Positions 1 through 4,704 of a stretch of 7,937 nt of DNA are shown here, piece by piece. The position numbers and the translations under genes are program-made. Location of the stretch: positions 1-7,937 of the forward strand of contig JAAXIW010000098.1 in NCBI GenBank assembly GCA_012270135.1, in the 5' to 3' direction. The notes below the pieces were generated by a model. That model made no database searches. It was not told the DNA's origin and saw only the letters and a program-made list of their open reading frames with translations. How positions within the stretch are numbered: the first letter of the stretch is position 1; each line of letters begins with the position of its first letter. The DNA is from Brevundimonas sp. GTDB taxonomy: Bacteria; Pseudomonadota; Alphaproteobacteria; Caulobacterales; Caulobacteraceae.

Positions 1-61
1 CGTTGAACAGGGTGGACTTGCCGACGTTGGGCAGGCCGACGATCGCGACTTTCAGAGCCAT
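1..61 (-). CDS. ychF: YchF/OLA1 family P-loop ATPase, N-terminal 20 codons only
   Basis: Only the first 20 codons are inside the window; the gene runs off the left edge. The visible peptide starts MALKVAIVGLPNVGKSTLFN and contains the G1/P-loop GLPNVGKST at residues 9-17. The wording G-L-P-N-V-G-K-S-T-L-F-N right at the N-terminus is characteristic of YchF rather than of Era, Der or Obg. YchF proteins are about 365 residues long, bind ATP in preference to GTP, associate with ribosomes and are tied to stress and redox responses. The place next to pth fits, since pth-ychF is a very common pair, although here a PCuAC gene lies between them. The start is the ATG at 61. An AAGGA sits about 13 nt upstream, which is longer than ideal. 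A candidate promoter lies at 92-120. Confidence 0.93.
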   Translation of the reverse strand, partial: MALKVAIVGLPNVGKSTLFN

Positions 62-91
62 GAGGGCTGGGTGTTCCTTGGTGAGCGCGAG

Positions 92-120
92 CCTTTAGCG
101 GGTCGCGGCCGGTTTGTCAG
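92..120 (-). promoter_or_regulatory. candidate housekeeping promoter for ychF
   Basis: On the minus strand a CTGACA (-35, at 115-120) is followed after 17 bp by TAAAGG (-10, at 92-97). The -10 is preceded by GC, so it reads GCTAAA, close to the GCTANAWC type of -10 described for Caulobacter. Transcription would start near 85, giving a leader of about 25 nt before the ychF ATG. It lies wholly in the gap after the PCuAC stop, so ychF may be transcribed separately from its upstream neighbours. This is a match by eye only; the last two -10 bases are poor. Confidence 0.35.
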
Positions 121-132
121 TCAGACGACGCG

Positions 133-609
133 TCAATGTTCGGCGTGACCTGCATCGGTAAGGGCGGGTTGATCAACAGTCGCAGTGATCTCGGCGGGCG
201 GAGCCGACGCGAAGGTCACAACCAGCGGCACGGTATCGCCCGTACTGAGCGGCTCGGTGACCGAAAGCAGCATGATGTGGTTGCCGCCCGGCTTCAATTC
301 GACCTTCTGGCCAGCGGGGAGGGGCATCCCCTCCTTGAGCTCGCGCATCATCATCATGTTGCTCTCCATCCGGCTCTCGTGGATCTCGATCCGGCCGGCG
401 ACGGGACTCGCCACGCTGACGAGGCGATCATCCTGGGGGGCGGTCAGGGTCAGGTAGCAACCGGTGGCCTGGCGGCCGACAGGCGTCGGACGGCACACGG
501 CGTCGGCAATCTGGACGGCCGAGGCGTCGGCGCCGCGTCCCGCCGGCTGACCTTGGTTGCAGGCGGCAAGGGCGAGCGAGAAGAACACGAAGGGGAGGGC
601 GCGGGACAT
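133..609 (-). CDS. PCuAC-domain (DUF461) copper chaperone-like lipoprotein
   Basis: A 158-residue protein. It starts with a short lipoprotein signal peptide: hydrophobic residues 5-16 and lipobox L14-A15-A16-C17. The next residue is Asn18, so outer-membrane sorting is expected. The rest is a PCuAC domain, a cupredoxin-like fold that binds Cu(I) and delivers it to cytochrome oxidase subunits. Copper ligands of the family pattern H-x10-M-x21-H-x-M are visible as H77, M88, H111 and M113, with one extra residue between M88 and H111. M81 and M85-M87 add more thioether groups, and the family's K-P-G-G-x-H-I-M is intact at 106-113. Two cysteines, C39 and C51, sit in the first strands where relatives usually have other residues; a disulfide is possible. 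The start is the ATG at 609, with AGAAGG 8 nt upstream; a longer in-frame extension to 777 would overlap pth and bury the signal peptide. A weak TTGCCC-17-TAGACC promoter match lies in the 73-bp gap after pth. No oxidase or Sco gene is nearby. Confidence 0.88.
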   Translation of the reverse strand: MSRALPFVFFSLALAACNQGQPAGRGADASAVQIADAVCRPTPVGRQATGCYLTLTAPQDDRLVSVASPVAGRIEIHESRMESNMMMMRELKEGMPLPAGQKVELKPGGNHIMLLSVTEPLSTGDTVPLVVTFASAPPAEITATVDQPALTDAGHAEH

Positions 610-682
610 CTGGGCAACCTTCTGAAGGTGGGGCGGTCTATCGGGTGGCGCCCGCCCGGGCAAGGCGGCGGCCGGTCGCGGC

Positions 683-1315
683 CTAACCGTCTCCCCGCGC
701 GGCGTGCTGCGCCGCCTGGCGAGGGCTGAATTTGGGCGCCGGCGCCAGTCGCATGACCTCAGCCTGATACCGCTCATCGTCTCCGGCCAAGGCGAAGGGA
801 AGGGCGTCGGCGACGGCGTTCAGCAGCGCCTCCAGCCAAGGCAGATCGGCCTTGTGGAAGTCGCTGAGGACGTGGCCGTGAACCAGTTGGGGCTCGCCGG
901 GATGGCCGACGCCCATGCGCCCGCGGCGGAAGTCTGGTCCCAATTGACTGATCAATGACCGGACGCCGTTCTGGCCGGCCGCCCCGCCGCCTGCCTTCAT
1001 GCGGAATCGTCCCGGGGCCAGATCGATCTCGTCGTGGAAGACAATCACCTCGGATGGCTTGATCTTGTAGAAGCGCGCCGCCTCGGCCACCGCGCGGCCG
1101 CTCTCGTTCATGAAGGTCTGCGGCTTCATAAGAAGCACGCGCTGGCGGCCCGAGGCCGTATCGACCTCGCCTTCGCGAATGACCGATTGGAATTTGGCCC
1201 GCTCGGGCCCGAACGACCACCGGCGCGCGATCTCGTCCGCGGCCATGAAGCCGATGTTGTGGCGGTTGCCCTGGTATTTCGGGCCCGGGTTTCCGAGGCC
1301 GGCGATGATGATCAT
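683..1315 (-). CDS. pth: peptidyl-tRNA hydrolase
   Basis: A 210-residue protein that cleaves the ester bond of peptidyl-tRNAs dropped by ribosomes, recycling tRNA in the cytoplasm. Family landmarks are in order: G-L-G-N-P-G at 6-11 (N9), the catalytic H19 in N-R-H-N-I-G-F, M69-N70 in T-F-M-N-E-S-G, D95 in F-H-D-E-I-D, N116, R133 and G-x-G-H-P at 135-139. The length is slightly above the roughly 190-200 of most Pth proteins because of a basic C-terminal tail rich in A, P, Q and R. Oddity: the motif that usually reads G-H-N-G reads G-Q-N-G here (Q115, codon CAG), while all other active-site residues are kept. The start is the ATG at 1315, whose peptide MIIIAGLGNPG aligns with Pth N-termini; the Shine-Dalgarno is weak (GGA, 7 nt away). 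It lies 76 bp behind rplY with a terminator-like hairpin in the gap, so expression may be by read-through. Confidence 0.97.
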   Translation of the reverse strand: MIIIAGLGNPGPKYQGNRHNIGFMAADEIARRWSFGPERAKFQSVIREGEVDTASGRQRVLLMKPQTFMNESGRAVAEAARFYKIKPSEVIVFHDEIDLAPGRFRMKAGGGAAGQNGVRSLISQLGPDFRRGRMGVGHPGEPQLVHGHVLSDFHKADLPWLEALLNAVADALPFALAGDDERYQAEVMRLAPAPKFSPRQAAQHAARGDG

Positions 1316-1327
1316 GGCGGGTTCCGG

Positions 1328-1364
1328 AAAAGGAAACGGCCCCGTCCGTCGCCGGATGGGGCCG
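1328..1364 (-). terminator. hairpin plus U-rich tail between rplY and pth
   Basis: An inverted repeat has 11-nt arms (1337-1347 and 1354-1364) and a 6-nt loop. Read on the minus strand, the arms are CGGCCCCATCC and GGACGGGGCCG, pairing except for one A/C mismatch. The second arm is followed directly by TTTCCTTTT (1336-1328). This has the form of an intrinsic terminator acting on transcripts leaving rplY. The interruption of the U tract by CC and the absence of a clear promoter for pth suggest partial termination, which would set pth below rplY. Confidence 0.6.
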
Positions 1365-1391
1365 CTCCAGTAGCAGTTTGTCGCGGAAGGA

Positions 1392-2081
1392 TCAGCCCTC
1401 GGTCGACTCTTCGGCCTCGTCGGCGGCCTGTTCCGTGGCCGGAACCTCGGCGGCGTCGACTTCGGCTTCGGCGGCAGCCTCAGCGTCAGCGGCTTCGTCG
1501 GCGGCGGCGGAGATGGCCGCGGAAGAGGTCTTGATCGAGGCGATCACGAAGTCCCGGTCGGTGATGGTCGGCTCGACGTCCTTCGTGCCCTTCAGGTCGG
1601 TCCAGCGGATGGTGTCGCCAAGCTTGTGGCCGGCCAGGTCGACGATCAGGTCTTCCGGAATGTGGTCGGCGCGGACCTTCACTTCGACCGCGTGACGGAC
1701 GATCTCCAGCGAACCGCCCTGACGGAAGGCTTCGCACTGGTCCTGGTTGATGAAGTGGACCGGGATTTCAATCTTGATGGTCTGCTTCTCGTCGACGCGC
1801 ATCAGGTCGAAATGCATCGGGCGGTCCGACACCGGGTCGAACTGTACGTCACGGGCGATGACCGGCTGGGTTTCCTTGCCGTACTTCAGAGTCACCAAGT
1901 GGCCCAGGAGCTTGCCGGTGTAGAGCGACTTGCGGAAGTCCTTCTCGTTCACGGCGATGGCGACGGGGGCCTTGTCGCCGCCGTACAGGACGCCGGGAAC
2001 CATGCCCGCACGACGCGCGGCTCGGGCGCCGCCGGTGCCGACGCCGTCACGGACGTCCACGTTCAGAATGATCTCGGCCAT
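1392..2081 (-). CDS. rplY: 50S ribosomal protein L25 / general stress protein Ctc, long form
   Basis: A 229-residue two-domain L25 (TL5/Ctc type) that binds 5S rRNA in the central protuberance of the large subunit. Residues 1-95 form the L25 domain, with A-R-R-A-G-x-V-P-G-V-L-Y-G-G at 22-35 and the H-F-D-L segment at 90-93. Residues about 100-185 form the C-terminal beta domain, with V-E-V-K-V-R-A-D-H-I-P-E at 132-143. Residues 186-229 are an Ala/Glu/Asp tail with almost no hydrophobic bulk, probably disordered. The start is the ATG at 2081, with GAGG 8 nt upstream; M-A-E-I-I-L-N-V matches L25 N-termini. Upstream lie a good promoter match (2167-2195) and a leader hairpin. Downstream is pth, the usual partner. 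Confidence 0.96.
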   Translation of the reverse strand: MAEIILNVDVRDGVGTGGARAARRAGMVPGVLYGGDKAPVAIAVNEKDFRKSLYTGKLLGHLVTLKYGKETQPVIARDVQFDPVSDRPMHFDLMRVDEKQTIKIEIPVHFINQDQCEAFRQGGSLEIVRHAVEVKVRADHIPEDLIVDLAGHKLGDTIRWTDLKGTKDVEPTITDRDFVIASIKTSSAAISAAADEAADAEAAAEAEVDAAEVPATEQAADEAEESTEG

Positions 2082-2104
2082 CTGGCTCGCCTCAACAACA
2101 GAAA

Positions 2105-2133
2105 CGCCGCGCTGACTGATCGCCCGCGCGGCG
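2105..2133 (-). promoter_or_regulatory. GC-rich stem-loop in the rplY leader, attenuator- or terminator-like
   Basis: Eight-base arms CGCCGCGC (2105-2112) and GCGCGGCG (2126-2133) are perfect complements around a 13-nt loop. On the minus strand the second arm is followed by TTTCTGTTGTTG, a T-rich but broken run that leads directly into the rplY Shine-Dalgarno. It could terminate transcripts coming from the lipoprotein gene upstream, or act as a leader structure controlling rplY. No known ribosomal-protein leader motif is recognised. Confidence 0.4.
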
Positions 2134-2166
2134 GGGTCCTCGAACCCTCGAATTCAAGAGCGCGGG

Positions 2167-2195
2167 CTATTACACGCAGACGCCCGGGGACGCAA
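2167..2195 (-). promoter_or_regulatory. candidate housekeeping promoter for rplY
   Basis: On the minus strand TTGCGT (-35, at 2190-2195) is separated by exactly 17 bp from TAATAG (-10, at 2167-2172). Four of six bases match the consensus in each hexamer. Initiation near 2160 would give a leader of about 80 nt that contains the stem-loop at 2105-2133. A shorter inverted repeat, CAGACG/CGTCTG, spans the -35 region and may be part of the end of the upstream transcript. Confidence 0.45.
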
Positions 2196-2224
2196 CCGTC
2201 TGGACGCCCGGATTACGCTGACGC

Positions 2225-3313
2225 TCAGCCCTCTCCGTTCAGCGCCGCCGTCGCCGAGGCCGAAGCCGCCGCGGCCCCGGCCGCCACCGGCGTCTGGGTC
2301 GATGGCTCGGAGCCGGCCACCACTGTCGCGGGGGCGGCCACTGGCGCGGGCTTGATGCTCTGCGCTGTGCAGGTAGCCAGGTCGCGCGCGACATGGCGAC
2401 CAATGCAGAACATGTCTTCGTAGCTGGGGCGCGACGCGGCCAGGCACTGGAACAGCATCAGCTTGGACATGTTCAGACAGAACTCGCTGTTCTGTTCGAC
2501 GGTCAGGGCCTCCGTGTTGGCCCGGGAGTCGTCGCCTGCAGCGCCCAGGGCGGCCAAGGCGGCCAGGGCGAGCGAACGCACCACGGCCGGCGTATAGGGA
2601 GGACCCGCGCGGGCCGGCGTGACCTCGAGTCCGGAGCCGGTGTTGGCGGCGGCGAATAGCCGCGTCGAATCGTCAGCCGAGGGCAGCATCTGGACAGCCG
2701 ACAGAGCCTTGGCCCCTTGCAGCCGGGCATCCCGATCCGCGATATTGACGACCGCCCAGCGACGACGGGGATCGGACCGGCCCTGAATGGTGTAGGCGTC
2801 TTCCTCAACGGCGTCGGCGATGGCCAGCATGGCGGCCGAATCCCGCCCGATGGCCTCGAGGATGAGGCCCGCTGCGGCGTCAGCGCCGGGCAGGGTAGCC
2901 GCATAGGCCGGATCCGCGATAATGCGCGCGACCATCTCCTGCCGGATGGCCGGATCCACCGCATAGGTCCGTACGCCCTCGACGAACTCGGGCGACTGGA
3001 GCGCGAGGATGGAACCATAGGCGATCATGCCGCGGGAGATTTGCGCGGGCTCATACGACGCGCCCTTCCGGATCGCCGCCTGGATGGATTCGGCGCTCTG
3101 GAACCCGGCCTCGATCGTGCTGACGTCGCGCATGAAGGCGACATAGATGGAGGCGGCCTGCGCCACCCCTTCGTTCAGGCTGACGGCCGGCGGCGGCGGC
3201 GGCGGCGGGGGAGCGGGTTCCGGTTCAGGTTCCGGCGTGGCGCACGCCGCCAGTACTGTCATCGCAGCGATGGCGGCCAGCGACAGGCCGCGGCGAATAC
3301 GAGCCTCAAGCAT
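2225..3313 (-). CDS. lipoprotein of unknown function, downstream member of a tandem paralogous pair
   Basis: A 362-residue protein I cannot assign to a named family. It has a lipoprotein signal peptide (positive R5, R7, R8; hydrophobic 9-20; lipobox L21-A22-A23-C24) with Ala25 next, so outer-membrane anchoring is expected. A linker of E-P repeats and eight consecutive prolines (35-42) follows. Residues about 45-260 look mostly alpha-helical and Ala-rich, with a block I-S-R-G-M-I-A-Y-G-S-I-L-A-L-Q-S-P-E-F at 92-110 and D-P-A-Y-A-A-T-L-P-G-A-D-A-A-A-G-L at 134-150. Residues 279-315 carry four cysteines, C279, C290, C303 and C315, in a highly conserved block, followed by an Ala/Pro/Thr/Ser tail to 362. 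The upstream neighbour has the same architecture. The start is the ATG at 3313, with GGTGGGGA just upstream. The gene lies between prs and rplY, with 133 bp to its paralogue. A role in the envelope is inferred only from the lipidation. Confidence 0.85.
   Translation of the reverse strand: MLEARIRRGLSLAAIAAMTVLAACATPEPEPEPAPPPPPPPPAVSLNEGVAQAASIYVAFMRDVSTIEAGFQSAESIQAAIRKGASYEPAQISRGMIAYGSILALQSPEFVEGVRTYAVDPAIRQEMVARIIADPAYAATLPGADAAAGLILEAIGRDSAAMLAIADAVEEDAYTIQGRSDPRRRWAVVNIADRDARLQGAKALSAVQMLPSADDSTRLFAAANTGSGLEVTPARAGPPYTPAVVRSLALAALAALGAAGDDSRANTEALTVEQNSEFCLNMSKLMLFQCLAASRPSYEDMFCIGRHVARDLATCTAQSIKPAPVAAPATVVAGSEPSTQTPVAAGAAAASASATAALNGEG
2405..2423. repeat. copy 1 of a direct repeat within the two lipoprotein genes
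   Basis: A 19-bp stretch identical to 3690-3708 marks the best-conserved part of the two paralogous genes (the codons around Y-E-D-M-F-C). The surrounding 90 bp or so are also clearly alike, including GCCAGGCACTGGAA and TCAGCTTGGACATG in both copies. It results from gene duplication, not from a mobile element. Confidence 0.8.
3188..3208. repeat. (CGG)7 trinucleotide tract encoding a polyproline run
   Basis: Seven perfect CGG units on the plus strand read as CCG proline codons on the minus strand. They supply most of the eight-proline run just after the lipidated cysteine of the downstream lipoprotein. Unit changes by slippage would keep the frame and alter only the linker length. Confidence 0.75.
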
Positions 3314-3336
3314 ACGAAATCCCCACCCTTGACGCG

Positions 3337-3357
3337 CGGCGCCGCCTCGTGGCGCCG
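3337..3357 (-). other. stem-loop upstream of the downstream lipoprotein gene
   Basis: Seven-base arms CGGCGCC (3337-3343) and GGCGCCG (3351-3357) are perfect complements around a 7-nt loop, about 24 nt before the ATG at 3313. No U tract follows, so it is not a clear terminator; it could be a leader structure. A TATAAG resembling a -10 lies further upstream (about 3372-3377), but I found no convincing -35 at the right distance. Confidence 0.3.
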
Positions 3358-3446
3358 GAACTTCGGAACCGCTTATAACGCGGCTAAAACCGTTCCACGA
3401 GCGTTAATGCCAGCTTGGCCGGACGGCGGGCGCCGGGGATGATCGA

Positions 3447-4622
3447 TTATTCAGGCGTGGAGCGCTCCGGCTGGGCGTTCAATCTTTCCGTTATCGAGGG
3501 AACGGGACGTGGAGCTGGCGCGGTGGAAGGTTCCGGCGCAGCCGGGACGGGAATGGGCGTGATGATGATCGGCTCGGGGGCGCGGGGCGCAGGACCGGTC
3601 GGGGTGACGTCCGACACGGTGACGATCGGGGCCGGCATCGCCGCACCTCTCGAGCAGGTCGCCAGGTCACGCACCACATGGCGACCGAGGCAGAACATGT
3701 CTTCGTAGTTCGGTCGCGAGGCCGCCAGGCACTGGAAGAGATTCAGCTTGGACATGCCGAGGCATCCCTGGCTGACCCGGTCGAATTGCAGGGCGTCGGT
3801 ATTGGCCCGGGCGTTTTCTCCTCCAGAACCAAGGGCGGCCAGCGCGGCGAGCGCGAGTGCGTTCACCACCGCGGGAGGATAGGGAGGCTTGCGAGGTCCA
3901 CCGCTGACGGCGAGCGCTCCTCCGCCGCTGTGGGCGGCCGCGAACAGGCGGGACGCCTCCTCTGCCGGAGGAAGCATGGAACGGCCCGAGCTAGCCTTGG
4001 CGGCTTCGAGCCGCCCTTCCCGGTCTCTCACCTCGGAGATCGCCCAGGAGCGCCGGGGATCGTATCGCGCCTGGATCGCGTAGGCGTCGTTCTCGATCGA
4101 GTCAGCGGCGCGAGCCAAGGCGTTGATATCGTCCGCCAGGGTCGACATGACGAGGCCAGCGGCCGCATCCGCGCCGGGGAGTGTCGCAGCGTAGGCAGGG
4201 TCCGCCACGATATCGGCGACCAGCCTTGCACGTGTGGCCCGGTCAACCGCCACCGATCGGACTCCGGCGACGAACTCAGGAGATTGCAGGGCTAGGATCG
4301 AGCCGTAGGCCACCAGCCCTCGTGAAATCTGACCTGGGTCATAGGCCGAGCCACGGCGCAATGCGTCCTGGATTTGAGCCGGGTCGGTGAACCCGCCTTC
4401 GAGCGCGGCCATGTCGCGGGTGAAGGCCACGTACACCGCCGCCGCCTCGGCGACGCTTTGGTTGAGGGCAATGGGCGGCGGTGTTCGCGCGGCGATCTCC
4501 GCGGCCAGGCGGGCGGCCTCGATCTCCGCCTGCGTGGGGGCGTCGGAGGCGCAACTTGCCAGCAAGGCGGCGGCGGCGAGGGCGGCGACGAACAAGCCGC
4601 CGCGCAGATTGTCGGGGCGCAT
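3447..4622 (-). CDS. lipoprotein of unknown function, upstream member of a tandem paralogous pair
   Basis: A 391-residue protein of the same unassigned family as the next gene. The signal peptide has R2 and R7, a hydrophobic stretch 9-20 and lipobox L21-A22-S23-C24, with Ala25 after it. In place of the polyproline linker it has a charged, Ala-rich helix-like segment (about 31-46) ending in three prolines. The core from L53 to L157 aligns without gaps to L46-L150 of the paralogue, about 70 of 105 residues identical by hand. The four cysteines C287, C298, C311 and C323 have the same spacing, and that 37-residue block is 32/37 identical. The C-terminus (about 330-391) is rich in Pro, Ile and Ala and differs from the paralogue. 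The start is the ATG at 4622, with GAGGAG 5 nt upstream; a longer frame to 4673 would place Arg/Cys-rich residues before the signal peptide. It follows prs by 82 bp with no clear terminator or promoter, so co-transcription with prs is possible. Confidence 0.85.
   Translation of the reverse strand: MRPDNLRGGLFVAALAAAALLASCASDAPTQAEIEAARLAAEIAARTPPPIALNQSVAEAAAVYVAFTRDMAALEGGFTDPAQIQDALRRGSAYDPGQISRGLVAYGSILALQSPEFVAGVRSVAVDRATRARLVADIVADPAYAATLPGADAAAGLVMSTLADDINALARAADSIENDAYAIQARYDPRRSWAISEVRDREGRLEAAKASSGRSMLPPAEEASRLFAAAHSGGGALAVSGGPRKPPYPPAVVNALALAALAALGSGGENARANTDALQFDRVSQGCLGMSKLNLFQCLAASRPNYEDMFCLGRHVVRDLATCSRGAAMPAPIVTVSDVTPTGPAPRAPEPIIITPIPVPAAPEPSTAPAPRPVPSITERLNAQPERSTPE
3690..3708. 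repeat. copy 2 of the direct repeat within the two lipoprotein genes
   Basis: Identical over 19 bp to 2405-2423 and in the same orientation, about 1.28 kb away. The similarity is in coding sequence for the four-cysteine module. Recombination between the copies would fuse the two genes and delete the DNA between them. Confidence 0.8.
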
Positions 4623-4704
4623 CAGGACTCCTCGGATTACCGGCGTCCAGCAACGCCTAACCTGACGGCGCAAATGGGGCAGTCGCCAGTCGGGTTCCGA
4701 GATT

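Noticed and set aside
610..777. N-terminal extension of the PCuAC gene upstream of 609
   Set aside because: It would overlap the end of pth, is Arg/Pro-rich, and would place the signal peptide and lipobox internally; the ATG at 609 has a good Shine-Dalgarno.
1626..2423. A 265-codon plus-strand frame across rplY and the end of the lipoprotein gene
   Set aside because: It is antisense to two convincing genes, crosses their intergenic region, and has a composition typical of shadow frames. The same holds for the plus-strand frames at 2717-3442, 3678-4295 and 4813-5619.
3361..3446. EcfG-type general stress promoter (GGAAC-N16/17-CGTT) before the downstream lipoprotein gene
   Set aside because: GGAAC and CGTT are both present on the minus strand, but only 11 bp apart, which does not fit the required spacing.
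4623..4704. Terminator of prs or promoter of the upstream lipoprotein gene
   Set aside because: Only a 5-bp stem (GGCGT/ACGCC) without a U tract is visible, and no -35/-10 pair has acceptable spacing.
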